NCBI GenBank assembly: GCA_964023275.1
Contig: OZ029921.1
Span: forward strand, 11,165,806-11,229,805
DNA from: Norana najaformis
Lineage: Eukaryota; Annelida; Clitellata; Crassiclitellata; Hormogastridae
DNA length: 64,000 nt
Direction of reading: 5' to 3'
The position numbers and the translations under genes are program-made. The notes under the pieces are model-generated. The model searched no databases. It was not told the DNA's origin and was given only the letters and a program-made list of their open reading frames with translations. Below are positions 10,115 to 20,220 of this stretch, one piece after another. The number at the start of each line of letters is the position of its first letter. The stretch's first letter is position 1.

Positions 10115-10926
10115 TACGGATGCTTTCCACCCAGAGTGAGGTCATCCAAATAGCCAAGGCGTAGAGGAGAAGAAAGACCTGTCAGAAGCGGCTGAATGGG
10201 AAGGCAGAAGAGAAGTGGGCCGAGGGGATCTCCTTGCTGTGGACCTGTTTGTGAGAGTATAGTAAAATCGCCGTATTTAAGAGAGGAAGGTCTGGAATAA
10301 GCCAAACTGCAGTAGAGGTAGAGCTCCGGAATGACGTCCGATATTGCCGCCAGCATGTGAGTGCGGCTAAGGCTATTAAAGGCGTTGCTGAAATCAAGTT
10401 TGACCAGTACTGAGTCGGGGGATAAGTCAGTGAGAAAGCGCCTGGCGGCGTGCACCGCCGCCTCACAGCCCCCTGGAGTCCCAACTCCTAGCTGGAAAGG
10501 AGCGAAGTGGTCAGATAGCTGAGCAACGGCGAAAGCGTTAGCGCATTTAGAAGCCAGGCATCTCCAATAATAACCAATGGCAATTGGCCGAACTCCCCCC
10601 GATCTCTTCCTGAGGGCGAACAAGGTGCCCCCAAACAAGAATTGACTGATATCGTCTGGACATATCCCTGCCAGCAAAAGGTTCGTAAGGGAAGTCAGGG
10701 ATTTCACAAGGTTGGGGCCGACCTCCTTGCAGTTTACTAAGTCGAGGATGTGCTGGGGGCGAATTCCGTCAGGACCGCCCGCCGAACCCGCCGGAAAGGA
10801 GCGGACTGCACGCAAGACCTCGCCTTCGGTGACGTGAAGAGGGGGCATGTCTGAAGCTGATGGTAATGTATTTTGCGTGTCTCGAGGCGGAGGATGCTTT
10901 GCACGCAGTTCCTCAGCAGATTCCAA
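10114..10926 (-). pseudogene. RLE LINE copy B, reverse transcriptase fingers and palm
   Basis: 270 residues: FPAGSAGGPDGIRPQHIL entry block, GGVRPIAIGYYWRCLASKC, motif A LVKLDFSNAFNSL, motif B GPQQGDPLGPLLF, and motif C YLDDLTLGG near the end (about 10120-10150). All catalytic aspartates are present. The frame meets the next one (9152-10114) at position 10114, where a small indel splits what was one protein. Confidence 0.88.
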
Positions 10927-11213
10927 GTCGGCTTGAATGGGGAGATCATCAGAGCATAGGATTCTAACGGCGGCGCGTATGTTACCATCCTCAAGTTTTT
11001 GCAGAAACCGCCTTTGCGATGCCGTCTGTGTCTGATCTTGCGGTTGAGCGTCTAAAGGTCAGTCCTGCCTCTGTGGTGGGGATGGAAAAGCGAGCTCCTG
11101 CTGCCATCTGAGACCGAAAGGCGTCCATCCTCTTCTTGATAAGGTGGGTTAGGTTGTGTCTCTTGCCCCCTCTTGTTGGATGAGCGAGGGAAGAGCAGCC
11201 GAAAACCAACAAC

Positions 11214-11597
11214 CTAATCCAGGCGTCCCGATCTAGTGGGTAGAGTATTGTTGTCCATGATTGTAATTAGTATATTAGCCATTGCCGGCCTTGCCCCCCT
11301 AGGAATGTGCTTGATGAGGCTGCCCGGATAACTTGGATGGTCAAGGTGAGAATCCGCCGACAGAGGGACTTGATCAGTGTCTACATTAGGGGAAGACAGC
11401 GATTGACTCTGACTGAGGGCTATGGCCGGCGCCGCTGGTGGAGCAAGCGTCGAAAGGGGCGGTTTGTGCGACCCTGGGCAAGGGTTGTTCCGTGGGCCGT
11501 GTTTGTGAAGAAGGCCATCGACAAGGTGCAGCTGTCTAGTAGCCTTGCAAACGCTACAGATTCCCTTGGCCTTCTGGTTGTTTGTGATAACGGCCAT
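11214..11597 (-). pseudogene. RLE LINE copy B, N-terminal zinc-finger region
   Basis: 127 residues from the ATG at 11597, probably the element's true start. KGICSVCKATRQLHLVD, then LLHKHGPRNNPCPGS at about residues 11-45, gives the same C-x2-C...H.H...C finger as copy A despite low identity elsewhere. A Ser/Pro-rich linker follows. The next frame, 10991-11212, carries a basic segment. Confidence 0.75.
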
Positions 11598-11709
11598 GGT
11601 TGAGTGACAAATTCAGACGTGTGACTGCCTGAGTGAGGATAGGGACTCGCTCGGCGACGACGCGATGAATGGCGGCGTTGTGAAAAAGTTTCAGAATCCT
11701 TAGAAGGCC

Positions 11710-11712
<3 letters not shown>

Positions 11713-11748
<36 letters not shown>

Positions 11749-11784
11749 ATTATGATCATCATCATCATCATCATCATCATCATC
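11713..11784. repeat. (ATT)n then (ATC)n microsatellite between copies B and C
   Basis: ATT units switch to ATC units from about 11754. It is the 5' flank of copy B and the 3' flank of copy C. Confidence 0.95.
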
Positions 11785-13048
11785 GTCCTATATGTTCATA
11801 GTAGAGTTCCGGAGAAGCAGATGGCGTTCCCACGCTGGACAGCCACTGAGAGTCTTTGAAGCAGGTAGCTGGTCTCCAGTGGATCGTGGGTTGCCATTGT
11901 CATCCTTCGTCCTAACTCCCGCACAAAATCCAATCCTTCCGTACTCCATGCGCCGCTGGTCTCCAGTGCGACCGCCACAAAAGAGTGGGTTTGGGCTATA
12001 GTGGCGTATTTTAGCCTTTTGGCTGAGACTGCCCGGTTTGCAGCTTCACTTGGTCCGGTTGAAGTAAAACCTAGATGTGACGCTGCAAATGTGTCAGAAA
12101 CTGTCACATCCCATGTAAGACACCTTCCGCGAGACCACGGGATAAGAGTCACGCCATCCGGTCGTTTGCCATCTTCCCTGGTGAGTCCCAACGGTTCTTT
12201 CTGAGCAGGGATGTTCGCTCTGGTAAGCGCTCTCCATATAATGTCGTTGAGCATGTTATGGCGTTGTTGTCTGCCAGCACTCTTTCTGCAGGCCAGACCG
12301 TGAAGTCCTCTGGCGTCGACCCTTTCGCCACAGTGACACAGATGTGGCTCGCACAGTGTGGTTCCCAGTCGCATTCCAACCGCGGTCCGTATCACCTCAT
12401 CCGAAAGACGGAGTCCCAATGCGGTTACTGGAGGAGCCAGCATCCAATCTCCAGAGTGTGGCGCTTGAGAGGCCAAGAGACGAGCGCGGTCTAGTGGGTT
12501 GTTCGCAGACTCATGTAAGCTCGCCGACGCCTTGCTTGTCCAGCGACTGTCCCATTCCTTTTGTCGATGAGCTGCTGATCCAGTTGGTGGTTCTGCACCC
12601 GTGAAGACCATCCATGCATTCAGTGCGGTATTCACTAGCTCGTCTGAGGTATCGGCTGATTCTGGTGGCAGTATGTGTGTTTGGAGTTCGCTTGTGCTTG
12701 CAACAGAGGCCAAGAAGGCAGAAAGTGCCAGCGTAGAAGCACAGCGAATCCCAAGACCGCCATCCCTAACCGGAAGGGACGCCTGGAGCCATTTCTCATC
12801 CGACAGCTCAACATTTAAGATAGTCGATAATCCATCTCTTAAAAGAGAGTCAAATCTGGTTAGACTGGGGCATTCGGTGCAAACGGCTGTACGCATCGTG
12901 TAGAGCAGCTTCGGAACGCTCAAACCGTTTCGCAACAGCACTAGGGCATCATGTGCGTGAAGCATTGAGAGCCTCCCAACTGCTGTGACCAAATTATCTC
13001 CACTGCTTATAGAACGCTATTTTCAACTCGAACTGCTCGTTCCAGATC
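11785..13048 (-). mobile_element. RLE-type LINE copy C, 5'-truncated
   Basis: Starts at the 13049 microsatellite within the RT thumb (DLERA block, as in copy A) and runs to (ATC/ATT)n at 11784. One open frame of 398 residues covers nearly all of it. The 3' UTR is very short, about 15 bp. It belongs to the same subfamily as A and E (shared SGDW, ETSYLLQRLSVAVQRGNAI). Confidence 0.88.
11796..12992 (-). CDS. RLE LINE copy C, uninterrupted thumb-CCHC-endonuclease frame
   Basis: 398 residues with no break: HDALVLLRNGLSVPKLL, ASLPVRDGGLGIRCAS (about residues 70-85), SGDWMLAPPVTALGLRLSDE, CHCGERVDARGLHGLAC (CCHC finger), AGRQQRHNMLNDIIWRAL, GKRPDGVTLIPWSRG plus LTWDVTV (endonuclease PD and D), AKRLKYATI (Lys), and the terminal QRLSVAVQRGNAICFSGT. 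The RT palm is missing because the copy is 5' truncated, so the protein could not retrotranspose. It is the cleanest view of this subfamily's C-terminal half. Confidence 0.88.
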   Translation of the reverse strand: MVTAVGRLSMLHAHDALVLLRNGLSVPKLLYTMRTAVCTECPSLTRFDSLLRDGLSTILNVELSDEKWLQASLPVRDGGLGIRCASTLALSAFLASVASTSELQTHILPPESADTSDELVNTALNAWMVFTGAEPPTGSAAHRQKEWDSRWTSKASASLHESANNPLDRARLLASQAPHSGDWMLAPPVTALGLRLSDEVIRTAVGMRLGTTLCEPHLCHCGERVDARGLHGLACRKSAGRQQRHNMLNDIIWRALTRANIPAQKEPLGLTREDGKRPDGVTLIPWSRGRCLTWDVTVSDTFAASHLGFTSTGPSEAANRAVSAKRLKYATIAQTHSFVAVALETSGAWSTEGLDFVRELGRRMTMATHDPLETSYLLQRLSVAVQRGNAICFSGTLL

Positions 13049-13106
13049 ATTTATTATTATTATTATTAATTATTAATATTATTATTAATATTATTATTAT
13101 TATTAT

Positions 13107-13150
<44 letters not shown>
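13049..13150. repeat. (ATT)n then (AGT)n microsatellite between copies C and D
   Basis: About 60 bp of ATT/AAT followed by about 14 AGT units, then the non-repeat TACGTCG. Confidence 0.95.
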
Positions 13151-13845
13151 TACGTCGTAAACGTTAAATCCGATCAGTCCGCCGCCCTGGCGCATCACAC
13201 AGGCATGCCGGAATGGAGCCGACAGTCCTTTAGGACATCATTGAAGCCCTGGCGGAGAATGATATCATGCGGGTTGTGTTCGCAGTAAATTAATTGTTTC
13301 GGTTCAAATTGGTAAGGGTTTTTCTGGTTCTGGGTGTTTTGGGGTTGACTGTACTGTTGCCTGTTCTGTCTGGGGAGCAGGGACAGGCTCTGAATGCCCA
13401 TCACTGCCTGTCTTCGCAACACCAATTGTGTGAGCAACAGCTGAACCAGCAACAACATCTGTGGCAGTTGTGATCATTTGTGCGAAGAGATCCGACTGCC
13501 TTGGTTGGTCGAAAGCAGATGGTGCTGGAGGTGGTGGAACTGGAGCTGCTGGTGGCGTCCAGGCTGGTACGCTGGAAACTGGTCGATTAGATGGACCTCC
13601 AAATCTCGTGGTCTTGTCTTTAAGCGCAGTGGTGAAGAAGCAACCCTGAATCAGCGGTTGCATAAGTGTAGAACGTTCTGTGGGCGTTTCTTCGATGGAC
13701 CGCGAGGTCTTCCGGTGCGGATCGGACGAACATCCTGCACCTCCAACTCCCTCCTCTTCGTCGTCGTCGGCTTTGATGGCGCCTGCATCGTGGGCTTTGC
13801 TGATCCGAGCGTCAGCGTCTCCTCGACCTTGACTGTATGGTATAA
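13151..13845 (-). mobile_element. RLE-type LINE copy D, 3' fragment of the copy B subfamily
   Basis: The minus-strand frame 13304-13663 begins in the same C-terminal extension as copy B (QGCFFTTALKDKTTRFGG, SSVPAWTPP). It then continues into Pro-rich and Gln-rich sequence not retained in B. Upstream, 13664-13840 matches the acidic part before it. Flanked by (AGT/ATT)n on one side and (ATA)n at 13846-13861 on the other. Confidence 0.8.
13304..13663 (-). pseudogene. RLE LINE copy D, C-terminal extension
   Basis: 119 residues, low complexity, with APVPPPPAPSAF and a Gln/Pro-rich tail ending EKPLPI. Homologous to the last ~30 residues of copy B's frame and longer by about 80 residues, so copy B may have an earlier stop. 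No known domain. Shown to be element-derived only by the shared QGCFFTTALKDK block. Confidence 0.65.
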
Positions 13846-13861
13846 TTTATAATAATAATAA

Positions 13862-14351
13862 CCAACAGCCTTGTTCCGCTCTGATGGCAAGAGACCAAAA
13901 TGAGGCAACAATGGTTCCATGGGTGGCTGGGAAATATCTTGCCTGGGATGTCACAGTTGTGCATACCTGTGCGGCATCTGACATCGCCCATGCAGCAAAT
14001 TCAGCAGGGTCGTCGGCAGCACAGGCTGCCATTCGAAAAACCGAAAATATCTAGGGCTGCCATCGACACCTTTTTCTGCCCATCACATTCGAAACACTGG
14101 GTCCAGTTAATTCTGCAGGGGTCGATTTAATCTGCGAGGTTGGCCATCGCCTTTCGACCATCTCAGGAGAATCACGTGAGATTGCTTTTCTCTTTTGCAC
14201 CTTTCCGTCTGTATTCAGTGCTGTAATGCCATCACTTTCCGGGGCACGTTTCCTGATGTTGCTGAGGACGAGGCCTGATTTCCCAGACACCCCTTAACAG
14301 CTCCTTGAGTAATTTTTCAGTTCCTGAGGGATTATACTTACCTCGGGCAAA
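13862..14351 (+). mobile_element. RLE-type LINE copy E', plus-strand 3' fragment
   Basis: The only plus-strand member of the chain. Frames read VPWVAGKYLAWDVTVVH (endonuclease), then FLPITFETLGPVNSAG, REIAFLF and CNAITFRGTFPDVAEDEA with stop. The 3' UTR ends CCTGAGGGATTATACTTACC...GGGCAAAAATAG directly before (TAA)n at 14352. Copy F ends in the same way, which fixes this as the true 3' terminus of that subfamily. Confidence 0.82.
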
Positions 14352-14394
14352 AATAGTAATAATAAATAATAAATAATAATATTATTATATATTT
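14352..14394. repeat. (TAA)n/(TTA)n shared by the converging 3' ends of copies E' and E
   Basis: TAATAATAAATAATAAATAATAATATTATT: the tails of a plus copy and a minus copy meet, making a partly palindromic A/T repeat. Confidence 0.85.
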
Positions 14395-14926
14395 GTATTA
14401 ATTTATTATACAAAGTTCAATACTTTAAAAAACTTGTCAGTCTAATGTGGAAAGGTTATGGAAAAGCAGATGGCATTCCCCCGCTGGATAGCCACCGAGA
14501 GTCTTTGGAGCAGGTAGCTGGTCTCCAGTGGATCGTGTTTTGCATCAGTCAACCTTTGTCCTAACTCAGGCACAAAATCTATCCCTTCCTTACTCCATGC
14601 GCCGCTGGTCTCCAGTGCGACCGCCACAAAAGCATGGGTTTTGGCTATAGTGGCGTATTTTAACCTTTTGGCTGAGGCTGCCCGGTTTGCGGCTTCACTT
14701 GGTTCTGTTGTAAATTCTAGATGTGACGCTGCAAATGTGTCTGAAACTGTCACATCCCATATGAGACACCTTCCGCGAGACCACGGGATAAGAGTCACGA
14801 CATCCGGTCCTTTGCCATCTTCCCTGGTGAAGCCCAACGGTTCTTTCTGAACCGGGATGTTCGCTCTGCCAAACGCTCTCCATATGATGTCATTAAGCAT
14901 GTTATGGCGTTGTCTGCCAGCGCTCT
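14395..14926 (-). mobile_element. RLE-type LINE copy E, 5'-truncated
   Basis: Begins inside the post-RT finger (KSAGRQRHNMLND) exactly at the 14927 ATT repeat. It runs through GPDVVTLIPWSRG, LIWDVTV and KRLKYATI to QRLSVAIQRGNAICFS, then a ~60-bp 3' UTR. The frame 14442-14942 is open. Note GKGPDVV in place of the usual KRPDGV: the PD is kept. Confidence 0.85.
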
Positions 14927-14957
14927 TATTATTATTAACCATAATAATAATAATTAT
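14927..14957. repeat. (ATT)n microsatellite between copies E and F
   Basis: Short ATTATTATTA-ACC-ATAATAATAATAATTA junction. Confidence 0.85.
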
Positions 14958-14976
14958 TTTTTTTGCCCCGAGGTAT

Positions 14977-15597
14977 TTATGATCCCTCAGGAAGCTGGAA
15001 AATTATCCGGATGAAAAATTGCATTCTGAGATGGCTAATCTTCGTTGATGTCAGGCTCCTCAAAAGTGCCCTAGAGGCAATCAAATTAAAACGTTGAATT
15101 GTGCAGGCAACGCTTTGGAAAAGGAAAGCGATCTTCCTTTGGTCTCCGGAAACCCTGGTCAAGTGACCACTCAGATTAGTTAAGAACTCCAGGCTCTGTA
15201 AATTTATCGGGGCAAGGGTCTCGAAGGCCAAAGGGATGAACTGATAGGAATCCGATAAATCGGTATATTTGGTGATCTTCTTCTTCTGAGCAGCCAACTC
15301 TGCCGCTGTACCTGCATTCGTGGCTGTGTGAGGCAAGTAAGAATCGACCAAAGTGTCGACAACAGTAACATCCCAGACCATAGACCTGCCCGCCTGCCAG
15401 GGAATGAAAGTATTGCCATCTGGGCGTCTACCGTCGGATCTTGAAAGTCCAACTGGTTCTTTAGAGGAAGGGGAACCCGCTTTCACTAAAGCTCCCCAGA
15501 TTAGATCATTTAGAGCTGCATGTCTGGCAGTCCTACCAGGTCCAAGACAAGCCAAACCATGAGAACCGTCAGTCAAGGCCATTGAACCACAGGGCAC
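14977..15597 (-). pseudogene. RLE LINE copy F, CCHC-endonuclease part
   Basis: 206 residues: GSHGLACLGPGRTARHAALND (end of the finger), GRRPDGNTFIPWQAG (PD), MVWDVTVVDTLVDSY (D), KKKITKYTDL (Lys), QFIPLAFETLAPINLQ, and a C-terminus without the extension found in copy B. An open frame for the endonuclease alone; the first finger cysteines are in the neighbouring frame (15573-15908 ends CPVVQWP). Confidence 0.8.
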
Positions 15598-16502
15598 CTA
15601 TGAGTGGTGCAGATCTCAGCACCGAGGCGCAAACCCACGGCCACTCGTACTGCCTCATCTCCAAGTCTTAGACCACAGGCACTTATTGGAAGGACAAACA
15701 ACCAGTCACTAGAATGAGGTGAAGCCACCGCCATGACCCGCGCCCTGTGATAGTCCGATACGGCAGACGCTTGTAAGGTGGCTATGTCCTTCATAATCAA
15801 AGGACGATCCCATGCTGATTGTCTATGTGCAACTGGGTCGTCTGGAAAGGGTGCATTTGACACCAAACTCCACTGGGACCTGGCCATAAGAAAAACATCA
15901 TCTCCCACCGCGTCAGTGCCGGATCCGGCCAGGAAGGATGCCTGGAGAGGCGTGGTATCTGCGGCTGAGGCCTAAAAGGCTGGAAGTGCCAGCGAGGTTG
16001 CACGTCTAGTACCCAATCCACCATCCTTAACCGGGAGCGAAGCCTGAGGCCAGTGCATATCCGACAAAACCAAGTTCAAGGTGTTCGAGAGGCCCTCTCG
16101 CAGTACAAGATCAAAAACACTCAAGCACGGGTGGTCCATACAAGGGGCGCATCTGAGGGTGTGAAGCAAAGTAGGTGAGCTAAGAGAGCAGCGAAGCAGG
16201 ACGAGGGCGTCATGCCTACCAATAGATGCTAGGCGTGAGACACCAACCCTGAGTTCTGAAACTCTGGCCTTCAGAACAGACCTGAGGGCTCCCCAAGAGA
16301 TAAAGGTGCTTCCAGAAGGCAGGCATTATCTGGTAATGTTGCTGAAAAGCGGTTTAGTGGATCCGGAAGAATGGGGTGTTGAGCTTGTGAAATGACCTCG
16401 CATTTTGTGATGTTCAAAGTCAGACCCTTGGCACCAGCTTCTGACATGATAACCCCGACATCCCCCGCCACAACAGAGGTCTTGCCGCCAAAAGTTAGGT
16501 CA

Positions 16503-17468
16503 TCAAGATAACCCGGCACCAGAGAAGAGGACAGACGTGAAAGCAGAGGTTGCAGAGGCAGGCAAAAGAGGAGTGGACCCAAAGGGTCCCCCCCGCTGAG
16601 GGCCAGTTTGTGATAAGATGGAAAAGTCGCCAAATTTTAAAACTGAAGGTGTTCCAAAAGTAAGAAGGCAATATGGGTATAGTTCAGGGACCAGATTTGC
16701 CACCGCTTCCAGCATAGATCTACGATTAAGACTGTTAAATGCGTTGCTAAAGTCAAGCTTCACTAACACGGAGTCTTGAGGCAAGCAAGCAAGAAATCGA
16801 CGGGTGGCATGAACCGCCGCTTCGCAACCTCCAGGAGTGCCAACCCCGAGTTGCAGAGGAGAGAAGTAACTGGAAAGGTTGTTCAATGCAAAAGAATTAG
16901 CGCATTTGGAGGCCAGGCGGCGCCAAACATATCCTATGGCAATGGGGCGAAGCGCACCTGACTTCTTCCTTAAGGCCAATAAAGTACCGCCAAAAAGAAT
17001 GGGAGTGATTGTGCTTGGACAGAATCCTTTCGACAGAAGATTAATAAGAGAAGTAATAGAGGAAAGAACCTCAGGGCCAGTTTCGTTACATGTAATCAGG
17101 TCCAAGATATGTTTTGGTCGAAACCCATCAGGGCCACCCGAGGAACCAGCCGGAAAGGAACGGGCCGCATGCAGAATATCCTGTTGTGTAACCTGAAAAG
17201 CTGAGAGGTTTTGATTTAAAGGTGGTATATAATTATCTGTGCCAGAGGGAATGGGGTGCTTGGCCTGAAGGTCTGCAAAGGATGTTGGGTCTGCCCGGAC
17301 TGGCTGTTCCTCTAAGCACAAAATCCGCTCCGCTGTTCTGATGTTACCATCTTCCAGTTTAGCGGACACAGCTGATGCTATAGCTTCTGGACCCTGGGGT
17401 CCCTCATTTTGGCGCCCATTCCGCTTGACAAAAGCAATTGGTGCCGAAAATTGGGCATTGGAGTTCAT
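16503..17468 (-). pseudogene. RLE LINE copy F, reverse transcriptase domain
   Basis: 321 residues with SFPAGSSGGPDGFRPKHIL, LRPIAIGYVWRRLASKC, LGVGTPGGCEAAVHATRR, motif A LVKLDFSNAFNSL, and an altered motif B (TGPQRGGPFGS) where an indel changes the frame. Motif C PGYLDDLTFGG is found in the overlapping frame 16271-16633. The domain is complete in content but split. Confidence 0.85.
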
Positions 17469-18334
17469 CTTGGCAGTGAAAATGGCAATTCGTTTGTTGA
17501 TAATAGAGGTTGCATTGTGGTGTCTGCCCCTCTGGCTGGGGGAACCAAGATGAAACTGCTAAAAAGCAGAAGAGTATGCCAAGTATCTGGGTTATTTGGG
17601 TCAGACAGGATGCAGTTTATAATCTGAGAGACTAGATGGCCCAAAGAGGAGCAAGCGGCTTTGGGAATGTGTTTTATCATGCAAGGTTAGGGTGAGCTAA
17701 GGAAGGACTCTCCGCTGAAGTGAGAGGGGGCTCCCTCCCCTGTTGGGGCAGGACCCAAAGAGTCCGGCAGGGCCCCTCCTCCCTGTGCACACAAAGACTG
17801 ACCAGAGGCAACAAGCCCGTCCTCTCCACCTGGAGTGTCTGAAGGGAGGATGGACAGCGGTGGTTTATGAGATCCCCGGGCATGGACTATCACGATGGCC
17901 ATGCTTATGGACCAACCCATTGCCTGGGTGCACCTGTCTAATGGCATAGCAGTGGCTACAAATGCCCTTAGCCTTCTGGCGTCTGTGATAATGGCCAAGA
18001 CTGACCTTGTGATAAAGACATGACATGGTCAAAAAAGCAGGCTACAAAGCCCGAGTAACATGACGAGAAGGTATGGCTATAATACACGTAAACAAAGGGG
18101 CGACCAGGTCACCGCGTGCGTAGAAAAACGTGCGTGAGTATAACTTCAGGCATTTGCGCAAAAAGAAACCTCAAAACCTATAGCGGGAGTTGAAAGACAA
18201 AATTCTTACCAACTCAAAACAAGAATTTCAGCGAAAAAACGAGCGAGAATGATGGTAGAATAAAATCAAGACCTCGCAGACGAAAAATGCCGCCATCTTG
18301 AACGAAGGGCCATCCCAGAATTCAAGAATTCAGA

Positions 18335-18358
18335 ATTATTATTATTATTATTATTATA
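18335..18358. repeat. (ATT)n microsatellite between copies F and G
   Basis: Seven ATT units. Confidence 0.95.
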
Positions 18359-18681
18359 CGAAAGAAACGTCAGGACCGACTTGTCAGAAGTCTAGTTTGA
18401 CTAAAACGCCATCAGTTGGCGTCGCTACGTGTATCCAACCGCAATTGGCCTGATTCCTCCGTCTTTTATCTTCAAAGCCATCAGATTCGCCCCGTATATA
18501 ACTTCGCTAGCCTTGACCGGTAGGCTCCCTTTCAAGACCAGGTTGACCAGGTTGGTCACTGAGGTGGTGGATGAGGTTAAAATCAACTTCTGCAAGTCTT
18601 TGAGATGTTATGGAGTGATACCGTCTGGATCACCTGCCGAACCTGTCGGAAACGAAGAATTGGCCTCTACAGTAGCTCGCT

Positions 18682-18901
18682 AAAATGGATCGGCCACATC
18701 CTGAGAGTGGACACCCTAATAAAAGACATCATCGAGGGAAGAATGGAGGGAAAAAGAACACGTGGCAGACCAAAAGCAATGCTACTGGACTGGATGATGA
18801 AAGAGGAGGGATACAGTGGACTGAAGAGAGAGGCACAGAACAGCGAAAGATGGCGTCATTGGACATACGAACCTGCCGAGGGGCAGAGAACATAAAGAAG
18901 A
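18682..18901 (+). mobile_element. RTE-like LINE 3' end inserted in copy G, with 11-bp target duplication
   Basis: AGTAGCTCGCT flanks the insert at 18671-18681 and 18902-18912. The inserted frame reads MDWIGHILR-type sequence ([17 protein letters not shown]), [20 protein letters not shown] and [14 protein letters not shown], then a short A/G tail (AACATAAAGAAG). It is the C-terminus of the same LINE family as 32741-33150 and 60305-61155. A 5'-truncated copy with tail and target duplication fits target-primed reverse transcription. Confidence 0.9.
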
Positions 18902-19260
18902 AGTAGCTCGCTCAGATGTACTCAGCGAAGCGATGCGATCAGAGTGCTCTGGATCACAGAATGGTCTCCTGTCGGACAGGGTTGGCGAGTGCTTCATCCT
19001 TAGTCCAGCCAATATCTCTGGAGAGTTCGGTGCAGGTCTGTCATCGCTGCAAATGAGGCAGCCTTGTAATTGCCATCCTCCAATTTCCTGGCAACTGCCG
19101 ACGCCAAGTGTTTGCCGTGTCACGTTTTGAGACGCTGTTAGTTTATATTCGACTTCATCTGCATAGCCTGCAGCCCGTTTTATATATAGTCGTTTATTCA
19201 TCAAAATATTCTGGGTGACATACCGCACCAGAATTTACAAGAAATTTATAGTATAACAGT

Positions 19261-19343
19261 AAGAAAAGAAACGACAATAAACATAAGGATGATAATAATA
19301 GAAAAGAAAAGAAACGACAATAAACATAGGGATGATAATAATA
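19261..19343. repeat. Tandem duplication of a ~40-bp A-rich unit
   Basis: AGAAAAGAAACGACAATAAACAT followed by A(A/G)GGATGATAATAATA occurs twice in a row. Confidence 0.85.
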
Positions 19344-20212
19344 GGACAGCAATGTAATATCAATCATTCAGTTCATTATTCTAGACAGAATTGTCCGCGT
19401 TAGGTTGCGTTTGACTCCTCTTCTTTTTGGCTTGGCCAGAGCGCATCCTTCAAAGGTTAAGAGGTTCTACCATTTCCCAGTGTTACTTAGTTCGCTCACG
19501 ACAGCCTCTAAGTTCTCAAAAATGGCGGCGCATGATCTCTTGCCGCTCGATGAAGTCGTTTAACGAGCGCGCCTCTTATGACCGGGTGTAAAAGTTCTGA
19601 CGCTGGATGTTCAAGACGGCAATGTCTGTCCGAATCCGGCTGCATTAGAACGCAATTTTGATCTGCAGGGCTGGCTGCAGAGAAAACTGACACAACAGCA
19701 TTGGGTGATAGTATCTCCGCTGGAGGGTGTAAAGATCCCGGACAGGGAGCGGGCCGTCCGTGACGATGAATGGTGCCGTCTGATGCATGCGTCTTGAATA
19801 TTGCCCATCATACACGACAAGTTTCCTTTGCATTTGGAGGATCTCCCATTCATTTTATAATTCTAGCACTCGAAGGTTAAATGTTTGAACTGAGTTTCAG
19901 ACTTCTACAGTAAACATTTGGGCCTACTCGTATGATCGGCCTTTAAAAAACATTACATGACGATTGTGACGTCGTAGGCCATTTGAACGTGGATTCTGGC
20001 GATATTTTGAAAGGCGGATAATGGAAACATTTATAAAACCCAAATACGTTGTGTCCTGGACGAATCGCCTTCTGCGGATGAAGTCCTCGGAGTCAGGAGA
20101 AGTTGACCGAGTAATTGATATGGAAATCCAAACTTAATGCTGGCGAAACCTAGAGGAATTTTACATAAATTTCTTTCGGTTTAAATTTTCGTTTTATACT
20201 CTCAACTGCTGA

Positions 20213-20220
20213 TGACGTCA
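20213..20220. promoter_or_regulatory. TGACGTCA palindrome at the 5' end of copy G
   Basis: Same site and same position as in copy A, embedded in the shared sequence TCAACTG..ATGACGTCA next to the ATT repeat. Likely part of the element's 5' promoter region. Confidence 0.45.

Larger units (their letters stand above)
8198..11712 (-). mobile_element. RLE-type LINE copy B, the most intact full-length copy
   Basis: Reads right to left from a short 5' UTR (11712-11598) through the N-terminal finger, RT, thumb, CCHC, RLE and a long C-terminal extension, to (TAA)n at 8197. It is carried by five long frames (11214-11597, 10991-11212, 10114-10926, 9152-10114, 8239-9264), so only about four breaks are present. 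Both flanks are ATT microsatellites. Clearly diverged from copies A and C, which form a different subfamily. Confidence 0.88.
14958..18334 (-). mobile_element. RLE-type LINE copy F, nearly full length
   Basis: Order on the minus strand: 5' UTR (18334-17999), N-terminal region (17687-17998, 17465-17680), RT (16503-17468), thumb (16271-16633, 15972-16169, 15573-15908), CCHC-RLE (14977-15597), and 3' UTR ending TTCCTGAGGGATCATAAATACC...GGGGCAAAA before (TAA)n. At least five breaks. The 5' UTR contains AAGATGGCGGC on the sense strand (18289-18299), a YY1-like word. Confidence 0.87.

Noticed and set aside
11667-11678. ATGGCGGC as a YY1-type promoter site in copy B
   Set aside because: Orientation is opposite to the similar word in copy F (18289-18299), so no consistent promoter element can be claimed.
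5244-12992. Bacterial-type operon of hypothetical proteins
   Set aside because: The consecutive same-strand frames are successive domains of broken LINE proteins, shown by RT and RLE motifs and by repetition of the same order in copies A, B, C and F.
13195-13458. Minus-strand Leu/Gln-rich frame
   Set aside because: Overlaps copy D's C-terminal extension in another frame; composition only.
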